From the NCBI GenBank assembly GCA_023512835.1, contig CM042084.1, forward strand, positions 10,536,842 through 10,600,841: a stretch of 64,000 nucleotides of DNA, given 5' to 3'. Below, piece by piece: positions 11,549 to 22,428 of this stretch. The notes beneath the pieces were generated by a model, which was not told the origin of the DNA, made no database searches, and was given only the letters and a program-made list of their open reading frames with translations. Both the position numbers and the translations under genes were made by a program. How positions within the stretch are numbered: the first letter of the stretch is position 1; the number at the start of each line of letters is the position of its first letter. This stretch comes from Taxillus chinensis. Taxonomy: Eukaryota; Streptophyta; Magnoliopsida; Santalales; Loranthaceae.

Positions 11549-13492
11549 GTGTTGTTTATGCCACGATCATCTGGTAAGCAGTTGGCTCCATTTGTTCCAG
11601 AGATTGAGAGAACCTTACTTGAGCGGAGGAGAGCAAACAGAGACAAGGAAAAGGCAGAACAAACCATTCTCACTTTATACGAAGCTGAGCAAGCTCTCAA
11701 CGAATTAGAAGACCTCTGTGAGAGTATCATCATGGCAGACGATCAGACTGTTAATAATCAAAATTTTGGGCAGCAAGCTGAAGGAGGAATTCATGGTCGA
11801 GGACTTTCTTTGGATTTCTCTAGGCTGGTGCACTCTGAACATCAGTCTGGTATTAGAGATATTCCAGTTGAAGCGATTAATTTTGAGATTAAGCTAGCGT
11901 TGCTGCAGATGGTCAGCCAAGATGCCTATAGAGGGTCAGCTCTTAAAGATCCTCATAATCATCTCATGAGGTTTTTACAAATATGTGGGACAACAAAGAC
12001 GAATGGAGTTTCTCCAAATGCAATTAAACTCAAGCTTTTCCCATTTTCTCTTCAGGATAAGGCGTTGGGTTGGTTTCGGTCTCGCCTATCAACGGCATAA
12101 CTACTTGGGATCGGATGGCGAAAGTTTTCTTGGCTAAATTCTTTCCCACATCAAGAGTGATACAAGCTCGCAAGTAAATTAGCCAATTTCGTCAGAAAGA
12201 TCAGGAATCCTTATATGAGGCATGGGAGCATTTTAAGGATTTGGTGAGAAGATGCCCACAACACAGAAGACCTGAGTGGCTTCAGGTGGAATCCTTTTTC
12301 TTGAGTTTGCAGTCTCATGTTCGAGATATGGTTGATGCTGCTGCTGCTGGTTCATTCATGATGTTGGAACCCACTGCTACAATGGAGTTACTGGAGAAGA
12401 TGGCTATGTCCAAATGTTATTAGTCAAATGAAAGGTAGTCTTCTAAAGCTGAGAATGTGGCAGTAGTGAGTAATAGTGACCAACATAACAACTTGTCGGC
12501 ACAAGTGGAGGCTTTGACGCAACAGGTTGCTACATTAGCAAAGAAACTGCAAGGGAGTCAGGTGAGTTCTAATGCAAGTGACAATTCATCGGGCTCAGTG
12601 ATGCAAGAAGATGCCAAGTATGTTGGTAATAGAGGTTTTTACCAAAGCTAAACACAGCAAAACCAGAATCAGTTCCAAAATTTCCAAAAGCCAAACTCAT
12701 ACAAGTATGTTCCCCCAGGGCAGAGAATTAATAATAATTTATCTTATGGGAATCAACATTGTTTGAATCCTCAGCCAGCTCAACAAGCTAGTACTTCCTC
12801 TGATAGTCAAATGCCACAGGCAAAAGATAAAGATAAAGATAAAGAGGATGAAATGAGGAATTTCTTTTATCAGTTTGCTCAGCAATCAAATGAGCGAATC
12901 AGTCGTGGTGAGGTTAAAATTGATGCTCTTACCTCTACTATGCAAGATTTTGGATCTGCTATGAAGAATATGGAGCAGCAAATCAGCCAATTGGCCAATG
13001 CTTTAAATGCTAGGCAATCAGGTTCCTTTCCAAGTAATACTGAGACCAATCCAAAGGAACATTGTAAGGCTATAATGTTAAGAAGTGGTAAACAGTTAGA
13101 GGAACCAGTGCTTCAAGAGCCCACCAATGTTGGTGTTTCAAGTGAGAGGGAGGAGAACCAGAATGCAAAAGGGAAAGAGAAAGTGGAAGAGTCAGAGAGG
13201 ACAAGTGAAGAAGCTGAGACTAGTCAGCCTAACACGAAAGCGGTAGGGAGACCACTGGCTTATAGGCCTCCTCTTCCTTATCCTCAAAGGTTACGTAAGC
13301 AGAAATTGGATGCTCAATTTGCCAAATTTTTAGAAATTTTCAAAAGGTTAGAAGTGAACATACCTTTGATTAAAGCATTGTCACAAATGCCGAATTATCT
13401 TAAGTTTTTGAAAGAGCTAGTGGCCAAGAAGCGAAGATATGAAGATTATGAGATTGTAGCTCTTACAAATGAAATTAGTGCAGTGGTGTACT
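11549..13492 (+). pseudogene. Athila-like gag, broken
   Basis: Gag features are readable across several frames: PHNHLMRFLQICGT and FSLQDKALGWF in the capsid part, then WEHFKDLVRRCPQH, EALTQQVATLAKKL, a Gln/Ser-rich linker, and NPKEHCKAIMLRSGKQ near 13060-13095, a signature of Athila-type gag-pol. A frameshift near 12085-12100 and stops near 12178, 12421, 12650 and 13491 interrupt it. The last stop is TAG within an otherwise collinear join to the protease. Lys/Asp repeats (KDKDKDKED) occur near 12830. Confidence 0.88.
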
Positions 13493-13494
13493 AG

Positions 13495-14253
13495 AAACTA
13501 CCACCAAAGTTGAAGGATCCTGGTAGTTTCACTTTACCATGTATCATTGGAGGGTCAGAGTTTGAGCAGGCCCTTTGTGATCTGGGAGCGAGTATCAACC
13601 TTATGCCAATGTCAATTTATTGGAAGTTAGGGTTGACAAGAATGAAACCAACTTCAATATCACTTCAGTTTGCTGATAGATCAACTGGGAAGCCTGAGGG
13701 GATAATTGAAGATGTGTTAGTAAAAGTTAACCATTTTATCTTTCCAGCAGATTTTGTTGTGTTGGAAATGGAAGAAGATCGAGGAGTCCAGTTGATCCTT
13801 GGAAGACCATTCTTGCGCACAGGCCGTGCGTTGATTGATGTGAGCTCAGGGGAGTTAACTCTGCGTATTGATGAGTACGCTATTGTTTTCAATATGCATA
13901 AAGCTATGAAATTTCCTGAGGAATACTCAAGTTGCTATTGGATTGATGATATAGCAACTTTAGTTGATGATTATTTTGGAGAAAATATTATGTCGAGTGA
14001 CTTGGACTTAGCGTTGCAGCAGGTGGATGGTGCTGAGACCAGTCCAAGGGGAGAAAATGAGCTTTTAGCTGAACTTGAGGAAAAGCAGGAAGAAGCAGCA
14101 GAGGAGTTGCCTGAGTTGAAAGAATTACCAGAGCATTTGAAATATGAATTTCTTGACTCTTCAAGCATGTATCCTGTGATAGTAACGGCATGTCTTTCTA
14201 CTGAGGAGAGTGCTCAGTTACTGGAGGTTTTGCAAAAGCATAAAAAGGTTTAG
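13495..14253 (+). pseudogene. Athila-like aspartic protease region
   Basis: KLPPKLKDPGSFTLPC leads into the active-site segment CDLGASINLMP (Athila-type proteases often have DLGA) and the strand ILGRPFLRTGRALIDV. An acidic linker rich in Glu follows to 14253, where a stop separates it from reverse transcriptase. The open frame of 247 codons is collinear with the family. Confidence 0.85.
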
Positions 14254-15275
14254 CCTGGACAATTGATGATATTAAAGGCATCAATCTAGCGACTTGTATG
14301 CATAAGATTCTTATGGAAGATTCGCATGCACCTTCAGTGGAAAGGCAACGTAGACTGAACCTAGCCATGAAAGAAGTTGTGAGAAAGGAAGTGTTGAAAT
14401 GGCGGAAGGCTGGAATCATTTATGTTATTTCTGACAGTAATTGGGTTAGTCCAGTCCAGGTGGTACCTAAAAAGGGCGGAATGACTGTGGTTCGAACTGA
14501 GAAGAATGAGTTGATACCTACTCGGACTGTAACTGGATGGCGAGTCTGTATTGATTACAGAAAACTTAACAAGGCCACTCGCAAGGATAATTTCCCCTTA
14601 CCTTTTATTGACCAGATGCTAGACAGATTAGCGGGTTACTCTTATTATTGTTTCCTTGATGGTTATTCAGGGTACAATCAAATTGCTATTGCTCCAGAGG
14701 ACCAGGAGAAAACTACATTTACGTGCCCTTTTGGTACATTTGCTTTTCGACGGATGCCTTTTGGTCTCTGCAATGCTCCAGGCACGTTTCAAAGATGTAT
14801 AATGGCAATTTTTCAAGGCCTGGTTGAAGAAATTATGGAAGTCTTTATGGATGATTTTTCAGTATTTGGGTCATCCTTTGAATGTTTTTGAAAAATTTGG
14901 AGACAGTCCTAATTCGCTGTGAGGAAAAAGATCTAGTTTTGAACTAGGAAAAATACCATTTTATGGTTCGAGAAGGTATTGTGCTCGGCCATAAAGTGTC
15001 TGCAGCAGGTTTGGAGGTTGATAGGGCGAAGATCTCAATTATTCAAAATTTACCTCCACCAACAAGTGTAAAATGAGTAAGAAGTTTTCTAGGCCATGCT
15101 GGGTTTTATCGCAGGTTTATTAAAGATTTTTCCAAGGTTGCGAAGCCTTTGTGTTGCTTATTGGAGAAAGATACTCCATTTGAGTTTTCTGAGGATTGTT
15201 TGAAGGCATTTGAAGTTTTGAAAGCCAAGTTAGTTCCAACACCAGTGATAGTTGCTCCTGATTTGAAAAATTTCT
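14254..15275 (+). pseudogene. Athila-like reverse transcriptase; RNase H missing
   Basis: Motifs are MHKILMED, VQVVPKKGGMT, WRVCIDYRKLN, FCFLDGYSGYNQ-type (here YCFLDGYSGYNQ), FRRMPFGLCNAP, and an intact catalytic box FMDDFSVFG at about 14845-14870. A frameshift follows at 14889, then FLGHAGFYRRFIKDFS and TPFEFSEDC. At about 15275 the frame jumps from the end of the connection region (VIVAPDLK) to [10 protein letters not shown], the start of the integrase region, so RNase H is deleted. Confidence 0.88.
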
Positions 15276-16447
15276 GATTGAAGTTCAGAGGTATATTTGG
15301 GATGATCCATATCTCTACAAACAGTGTGCTGATCAGATAATCCGGCGATGTGTGTCGAAAGAAGAAATGTCAAGTATTCTGTACCATTGTCATTCATCAG
15401 ATTATGCAGGACATTTCGGAGTACAAAAGACAGTGTCTAGAGTATTACAAAGTGGCTTTTATTGGCCAACAATGTTTAAAGACACTTTTGAGTTTGTGAA
15501 AGTTTGTGATCGATGCCAAAGAATGGGAGGAATTAGTAGGCGACAAGAAATGCCTCAGAGCGGTGTTCTTCCTCTGGAGATGTTTGATTTATGGGGGATT
15601 GATTTTATGGGACCATTTCCTCCATCTAATGGGTTTTCTTATATATTTCTTGCAGTTGATTACATGTCGAAATGGGTAGAAGCTGTACCCACCAGAACAA
15701 ATGATGCACAGGTGGTTGTTAAGTTTCTTAGAAGAAATATTTTTACTCGATTTGGAACTCCACGTGTTATTATTAGTGATGAGGGAAGCCATTTCTGTAA
15801 TCAACTATTTGCCAAATTGTTAAAGAAGTATGGTGTCCAACATAGAAAAGCTTTAGCTTATCATCCCCAGGCTAATGGTCAAGCAGAAGTCTCTAACCGA
15901 GAGATTAAACAAATTTTAGAGAAGACTGTTGGAGGAAGCCGAAAGGATTGGTCTGATAAAGTGGATGAAGCACTCTAGGCTTACAGAACAGCATTCAAGA
16001 CACCTATTGGAACGTCACCTTATCGGTTGGTGTATGGTAAGGCATGTCATCTTCCAGTAGAATTGGAACACAAATCTTATTGGGCAGTGAGAAAATTTAC
16101 TTGATCCAAAGGCCAGTACGGAACTCCGTTTACTACAGTTGAATGAACTTGATGAGTTTCGGATGAATTCATATGAAAGCTCAAAGTTATATAAAGAAAA
16201 AGCTAAACAGTGGCATGTTAGGAAAATTTCTCCGGCGCATGTTCAGCCAGGGCAATTAGTTCTATTGTTCAATTCACGGTTGAAGCTATTCCCTGGTAAG
16301 TTGAGATCTAAATGGGTTGGTCCGTACAAAGTGACTCAGGTTTTTCCTTATGGTGTTTTAGAGTTGCATACAAAGTCAGGGGATACGTTCTTGGGAGGCA
16401 GCCCATGTTTTCTTAGTGTGGTTCTTCTTTGTTATGTTCTTTGTTGA
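15276..16447 (+). pseudogene. Athila-like integrase
   Basis: The zinc-binding residues are present ([12 protein letters not shown], then CDRCQRMG at about 15510), as is the DDE core: [17 protein letters not shown], and the glutamate in [17 protein letters not shown] stop sits at 15976-15978, then [15 protein letters not shown] and a frameshift near 16100. The C-terminal part WVGPYKVTQVFPYGVLEL ends at 16447 without the usual final residues. The catalytic core is the best preserved part of this pol. Confidence 0.88.
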
Positions 16448-16473
16448 TCAAGATGAGCATTTATTCTTTATTT

Positions 16474-16912
16474 GCACGGTTGGATTCCAGCTCAACTGTG
16501 CAGATCCTTTTTGATTTAAAAGACTATTTTTCTTTTATTTTGGGCCTGTTATAGCTGCACGGCCCATCTAAAGCCCAGTCGTGCACTTTATTTATGTTAT
16601 AGCATCACTTTAACCTAGTTTTCACGCCGACAACAACCGCACGGTTGAGAGCTACACCAGCCGTGCAGCTCCTGTTTCTTCCCTAGGCGATTATCTCTTC
16701 TGTTACTGCCCATAACAGATGCACGGTTCAGTGGGATATCAGCCGTGCACATCCTTCTTCCTCCCTGATCAATTATATCTTGTGCGACTGCTTCAATTAG
16801 CTGCACGGTTGAGGCAGCCACCAGCCGTGCAGCTATTTATTGGTGATTTTCGACTCCAATCTAATTTTTCTGGTGTTTTGTTCTGCATGGTCCATCTCCT
16901 CCCCAGCCGTGC
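16474..16912 (+). repeat. Array of six 28-bp hairpins at 82-bp spacing
   Basis: Imperfect palindromes of exactly 28 bp start at 16474, 16557, 16639, 16721, 16803 and 16885 (steps 83, 82, 82, 82, 82). The typical form is GCACGGTTG, a 10-nt loop, then CAGCCGTGC: a 9-bp stem with one G-U pair as RNA. In the first unit the right arm is CAACTGTGC, which still pairs through a different G-U. Spacers of 54 bp are poorly conserved (units 3 and 4 are roughly two-thirds alike by eye). The array ends 75 nt before the start codon of the following ORF. Confidence 0.9.
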
Positions 16913-16987
16913 AGTTGTTCTCAGGTTTGCCAGGTTCATATTGTGTGGTGCTTTTAACTGTTCTCTCTCTTGTGAGGAATTGTGGGG

Positions 16988-19354
16988 ATGGATAAGTTTG
17001 AAAAAAGGTCAACCCGTCCTCTTGATCCCATAGCTGATGATGATATTTTTGCCAGGCATGTTCTTGATTGGTCAGTATTAAGACGCACGAGATTTCCTTG
17101 GAGTCAATCTTTGATTGATCAGATTCAACATACTGGACTTGACAGGTTAGTTGCAGGCCCTTGCCCTCTGCTTATCAATGAAATTGTTTGTTTTTATAAA
17201 ACAGCAGAGGTTATTCATGATGATAATGAGACATCTATTGTGGGAAATGTATATGGATCAGAGGTTCGGGTTTCTGTTTCTGTAATTCAACAAGTATTTA
17301 ATTTACCTACTGTGCGTGATGTTTTCCCTGAAGAAGGTGTGCATAGTTTGGCTCGTTTACTGCACTATGCTGGGAAAGTTGGTGGTAAGAGAAGGCAATA
17401 TATTAAAACTGGTTTTCAAGGGTATTATCGTTTTCTTGCTATTCTCGTTGGTAAATGCTTGTTATCCCGGAGAAAGGGAAATGACGGAGTTCCATTGGAG
17501 CACATGCAATGTATGTATTGTCTAGAACAAAATATGCATGTGGATTGGGCTAGAGCTATTTTCTTTCACTGGGTGAAATATTTGGATCATAAGGGTTTTG
17601 GTAGGTACTTAAGTCAGATTATGAGGTACCAACACTCTATGACTTTTGGAGTTCAAATTGGTCATCCTTATCCTGAGCGTCTTATTTTACGAGAATTCAC
17701 GATTGATGGTTATGTTGCTGTTCGGATGTGGGGGTTGCATGCAACAGATGATACTAGTAAAACGGCAACACCTCATTTGCCTAAGTCTCAGCCCACACCC
17801 CACCGACAATCAGTTCATGTGGATTCTGCATAGGCATATTTTCGCCCTATGGAAGATTTTCAGGCTTCCATTTATGCTCTTCGATCTGCTTATGCCTATT
17901 CCAACTCTCAATTGGATTCCGTGCGGTTATTTTGGGGCCAGTTTGGAACTTCTTTGATTTTTGACTCAGAGGTTATCAATTGGGGTTATGCACATGGTGA
18001 TATTACTCTTGCACAACGAGATGAGTTGTTGGCTAACCTTCATTCCCCATATAAAACTCAAGTTCCTGCCAGTGATCCAATTTCTTCTCCACCCCGACAT
18101 GTTCCTCCTCCACCAGCAGGACTGACTAGAGAGTATGTGGATTTCCGGTTTGCTAAACTAGAAAAGGAGCAGAAGGAGTCTTCGAGCTTGTTAAAGAAAA
18201 TTTTGGGAAAATTTCCATTTCACAGCAAATCTAGATCTGCTACTCTGCAAGTGGATTCCCCATGGCATTCACCATTACCTACACCAGCATCACCACCAAA
18301 GTCTCCTGTGGAGGTATCTTCAGAGAGTCCGTTTCGTGTACCTAGGAAGAATAGTGCTCTAGCTGCTTCCTTTTTGGACGTTTCTTCTGGTGAGGACTCT
18401 TATCATTCCGCTGGTCCATCTTTTGACGTTGCAGAACCCTTTGTTCTATCTGATCAGATCCCGTCCTTTCATCCTTCTTCTGCTACCTATTCTGAGTCCC
18501 TATGGACACAGCCACCTACTGCTCTTATTCCATATATCACACCACTTTAGGAATATAGGCCTGAATGGTCAGTAATCCCTTCTGAGCATATCCCGATGAT
18601 TGCACTTGAACGCCGACTGAATTTAAGCTTCCCATTGACTATGGAGGATCCAGTATCAGTTTGTGCTAACTATGATTTTGTTACCAGCACGGTCGAGCTT
18701 CGACGGTCTACCAGTCAGCTGATGGCACTTGTACCAGAAGACCTTCGTCGTATTCGGAGCACTGCTTGGTTTGCCACTTCGGATATTGATCATTTTTCAA
18801 GTATTTTACGAAGTGTCAGCCTTCAGGATCCTGGCCGGTATCATAATGCAGCCACCATGGACATAATGCCACTGGAGTTCCATGACTTTCCCACTAGTAT
18901 GAATGATATGGGAGCACGACTTCGGGGGGAAGTTGGTTCTTTACGGCCCTGGTCTTCTTTAACGTCTGTTCTATTTCCCATATTCATTCGCCAACATTTT
19001 GTGCTCCTTCACTTGCACCTGACTGGCCAGTATGTGGTGCTTTATGATTCCTATCATGAGCACGGTTTCCCTACTCGTCGGCGTTCCTTGGCCAGTGGCT
19101 TTATTCGTCGTCTTCGGAGTTTGTTGGCTCGTGAGGGTATGCTGTCCACGCGCCTTGTTTTCTCTGCGCCAAATGAGTTTCAGACGCCTCAGCAGCCCAA
19201 CACTCACAGTTGTGGAGCCTTTATCTGTTATTTTATGATTGCTGTGCTTAAGCTCGAGCAGAATGGCAATTCGGTTCAACCTCAGACGAGTTTGCTGTGC
19301 GGTATGCGTGAGATGGTAGCCCGTGTTCTTTATTTTTCCAGCATGCCTTATTAG
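16988..19354 (+). pseudogene. Env-position ORF with C-terminal Ulp1/C48-like cysteine protease domain, two in-frame TAGs
   Basis: A single 788-codon frame runs from ATG 16988 to TAG 19352-19354, interrupted only by TAG at 17831-17833 (codon 282) and 18548-18550 (codon 521). The N-terminal part (codons 1-250) resembles the plant-transposon-associated domain often found in Athila-type ORFs (CFYKTAEV, VIQQVFNLPT). The middle is Pro/Ser-rich with a charged helix (RFAKLEKEQKESSSLLKKI). The C-terminal part fits the Ulp1/SENP fold: WFATSDID, His at 18995-18997 (codon 670), Asp in LYDSY (codon 687), and Gln and Cys in QPNTHSCGAF (codons 736 and 742), with spacing Q-x-N-x-x-x-C-G. Ulp1-like enzymes cleave SUMO or similar tags. 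Activity and substrate are unknown. Confidence 0.75.
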
Positions 19355-19411
19355 GCCTTTATAAATTTGCTTTTTGTTCTCTTTCTTTCACTGAGGACAG
19401 TGTGTCATTTT

Positions 19412-19426
19412 AGTGTGGGGGAGAGG
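19412..19426 (+). other. Purine-rich GTGGGGGAGAGG tract
   Basis: AGTGTGGGGGAGAGG follows the ORF stop by about 60 nt. Similar tracts are common in Athila and Ogre 3' regions. It may be a polypurine tract or an internal conserved motif; with no recognisable 3' LTR I cannot decide. Confidence 0.5.
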
Positions 19427-20598
19427 TTTTTCCATTTTTATTTGTGGTTTTTCCTGTTTTATTGATTAGTTTTCTTGATTGATGTATTTCTGTATTTCTG
19501 TATTTCTTCTTTCTTTTTTTCTCTTCTTTTCTTTTTCCTGCCTGACTGTTTGTTTGCTTGTGGTTATTCGTTTGCCTTGTTCTGTGTTGCGTTGCTCTGT
19601 TAGCTTGATACGCTTTATTAGCGGCTTTTGCTTGTTTTTCCCTGGATGTTTCTTTGGGCTGCTCGCTTAAGGGATATACTTACTTATCTTTGGAGTGGTG
19701 TATTTCTTACATTGATACTGAGAGTTCCCGTTTTTTTATTGAGTGATTATTCCCTATGGTGATGCGCTTATGTTAAGTACCATGTGTTGCATTATGGTGA
19801 TTAGGTTGTGGCACGTTTGGACAGGCTGGAGTCAGCGACCACCTTGATGTGACCTTTGTTGATATTTTGCTCGTGTTTCTTTTCCTATTTGTGGTAGGCG
19901 ACATGTCTTAAGGTCCCACTGACCTATTTTTGTTGTCTCTTATTTTGTGTCATTTCCTCTGTCTACGTGTGAGTTGTTGATCTCTGGTGTTTTTGTGCAT
20001 TCGCTGTTATTGTGATGGTATATCGGCTAGTTGGCGATAATGGATTGGGACTCAGTATTTGATGCAAAAAAAAGTCCCTATTATGTACAAAATAAACAAC
20101 AGAGGAAGAAAAAAAAACAAACAGCCAGCAGAGCATGTTATGCAGTTTTGGCTCTTGTTATCTTTTGGCCCACTTTGTAGAGGTTTTCTGCCTTGAGCGT
20201 TGGCATGTGTATAGTTAGAGGGTGTGTTTCTGTGTTTGTCTTTGATATCCTTTCCGCATCAATAGAGGACTCACCTCTCTTTGAGGTCTATGGCAAAGGT
20301 ACTTGGGTGGTTTGTTGGCTGCATCACTATAATGAGGGACTAATTGGCTACTTGCGTAAGGTCTGAGCTTTAAGGGAACTTAAGAGTGAGGGGTGTGAGT
20401 TTACTCTTTGAGTGAGGCAGCTTTGTTACTTGTGAGTGCACTCCAGAGTGATAGGTGTTTATTCTTTTGGTGGGTAGCTGCATGGTGCTTTTAGGAGAAG
20501 CCAAGTGAAATGCTTATGATAATTGAGTATTGGCTACAGTGTGGTGTTGCATGTAACAGCGGTAGCTGACAGCCACAAGTGCGATTTTATTTTAAGCA
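19427..20598 (+). other. Non-coding 3' region of the Athila-like element
   Basis: About 1.2 kb, T-rich at first, without coding signs. It does not resemble the 5' LTR by eye (the GAGA block and the LTR end are absent). The last 20 bp (GTGCGATTTTATTTTAAGCA) loosely resemble the first bases of the 5' LTR, possibly by chance. Confidence 0.6.
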
Positions 20599-20603
20599 TT
20601 TCC

Positions 20604-22007
20604 TCGGAGGGTGATGGTAAGTCCTCCCTCTCAGCTGGTGTTGAGGTAAGCGCAAATACTCTGCCCTAGCTAGCCCCACCACTTGCCTCTACTGCCTTTC
20701 CTTTAGTCCCCGCCTGGGGTCCACTTAGACGCCCCTCCGAACCTCCTTGTGGTTGTCTCTCCCCCTGTGGTCTGGTATAGCTGGAACCAGCCTGACTGGC
20801 TTGCCAAGAACATGCTGACCTCGAAGCTGGGGCTTGAAATTAGGTCCCACCCCTACTTCCTTGTGTTAAACTTCCAGCTCCCCGGCTGTTCCCTCTACTG
20901 AAACACACCGCGCTGATGTGTCCTATTTTCCCACAGCTGTGACACGTCAGGTGCTGCTTGGGGCACTCACGTTTTACGTGCCCTGACTGGCCACAACAGG
21001 TACACCCGCTTGGGAAACTCACAGCTGAGCCTCCCTGTCCTCCAAAATAACGGGATCGGGATGGAGCCATTGAAGCTTGACCCCTGTCCTTGGGAAGAGT
21101 CCCACTCCCAGGCTCAACCTTCTGTCTCTTGGTTTCCCCTTGCTTGTCACGCATACTCTGTCCCATCCGCTCCTGATGAGCCTGCCTCCCCTCTTCTAAT
21201 CCTCTCTCCACAATCTTCGTTGTATTCACGACTTCAGCATAAGTCTTCAATCGCAGCATCTCTACTCTCTGTTTCAGGGCAGGCCTGAGTCCCATGGTAA
21301 ACTTATGGGCCTTCAGGTCCTCCCTTGAAATCGCTTCTGGAACAAATCGACTCAGCCCTCTAAAATCTCGTTCATACTCTGCCACCGTACGCGATCCCTG
21401 TTTAAGACTGCTAAACTCCTCCCGTTTCTGCCACCGCAGCTACTCTAGGAAGAACTCCTCATGGAACAATTGGAGCAACTCATTCCAGGACATGGCCTCC
21501 ATGTCCCGACTTCCTGAAACGCTAAGCCACCATTCTAATGCCTCCTCCTCCAACTGTCGGACTGCCAGCCTCACCTTATCTTCCTCCTGGGGTCGGAGAA
21601 AGGAGAATATATGCTCGATCTGTCGCAGCCAATGCTCTGCTGCTAAAGGTTCAGCTCCTCCCTTGAACCTTGGTGGGTGTTCCTTTCAGAACCGTGTCAC
21701 CACATCTCCCTCTTCCTACCTCATCGGCCCTTCTTGCCTACACGACGGTCCTGCCTCACGGGGTGGAGAGGGTGGCACTGCCTGTCGTGCCATCATCTCC
21801 TGACATACCTCATTTAGGATCTCCCCCCCCCCCCTCCTTGAGATCCTCACGCATTTCCTGCACGTTCTCACTTAAGGCCTGGACTTGGGCCATGATCCAC
21901 TCCAGGGGATCATCGCCCTCTATTCGCTGTTCTCTCTCCTGTCCAGCACGTGCAAAAGATTCATCTTCTACAACTGGAGTAGCTCGGGTTACTCTCCTAG
22001 GATGCAT
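20604..22007 (-). pseudogene. Tekay-like gag, broken
   Basis: It starts at ATG 22005-22007 (MHPRRVTRATP, then a helix EWIMAQVQALSENVQEM). The capsid part (21386-21809) is scrambled by frameshifts and stops. From 21385 the frame is open: YERDFRGLSRFVPEA, FTMGLRPALKQRV, and two perfect zinc knuckles, CTCCGQSGHVKREC and CHSCGKIGHISAVC, at about 20900-21005. The linker QGRVFALTSTPAE leads to the protease. It is cut by the nested element at 20603. Confidence 0.88.
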
Positions 22008-22412
22008 AGTCTACATATTAAACAAGACTAGAGTCAGCATCTCTCAGGCTCTATACACCCTCATCCCCATGGGCCATGAGGTACTCAAGCAACTTTTCAC
22101 ATGTAAACATACAGGATAATCACTCAGAATTGCACAGCAAAAATTCTCAACAATAATTCGCAGCAAAAATTTTCAGCAACACAACATTCCAAATCATAAC
22201 ATTTATATTGAAATTAAACTAGTGCCCTAATGCCAATGCATGTATGCACCCCAACCCAAATGCAAATGTCCTACTCCTTGGTCTAACTACCCCTGAGTAT
22301 ATCCCAGAAACCCAGACAAAACCACGGTGATCAGGCGTGTCCTATACTGCCTCCTGAGAGCCTCAAAAGTAATTATCCCTCCCCACTATCCTAAGTCCAC
22401 TAGACCATCTTG

Positions 22413-22425
22413 GGCTCTGATACCA
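22413..22425 (-). other. Primer-binding site, initiator-Met tRNA type
   Basis: The minus strand reads TGGTATCAGAGCC three bases after the 5' LTR (22429). It is complementary to the 3' end of initiator tRNA-Met and sets the orientation of the Tekay-like element. Confidence 0.9.
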
Positions 22426-22428
22426 TAT

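Larger units (their letters stand above)
10117..20598 (+). mobile_element. Athila-like Gypsy element nested in the Tekay-like element, carrying an Ulp1-like ORF
   Basis: The ends were found from the host element: Tekay codons stop at 10116 and resume in frame at 20604. Flanking CTTCC (10112-10116) and TTTCC (20599-20603) look like a 5-bp target duplication with one change. The element starts TGATGAG and ends AAGCA. Contents in order: 5' LTR, tRNA-Asp-type primer site, gag, protease, reverse transcriptase, integrase, hairpin array, long third ORF, a GTGGGGGAGAGG tract, and about 1.2 kb of non-coding DNA. By eye I find no copy of the 5' LTR at the right end, so the 3' LTR seems lost. Confidence 0.85.

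Noticed and set aside
16474..16912. CRISPR-like geometry (28-bp palindromic repeats with 54-bp spacers)
   Set aside because: This is plant DNA inside a retrotransposon; spacers of neighbouring units are still partly alike, as in a drifting tandem repeat, and no leader or cas genes exist.
19479..19670. Hydrophobic 63-codon open frame after the Ulp1-like ORF
   Set aside because: It is a T-rich non-coding stretch following the purine tract, with the same cause of false hydrophobicity.
22413..22425. tRNA-like sequences (also at 33236, 46626-46638, 51109 and 11312)
   Set aside because: They are short primer sites complementary to tRNA ends, each next to an LTR; no tRNA cloverleaf surrounds them.
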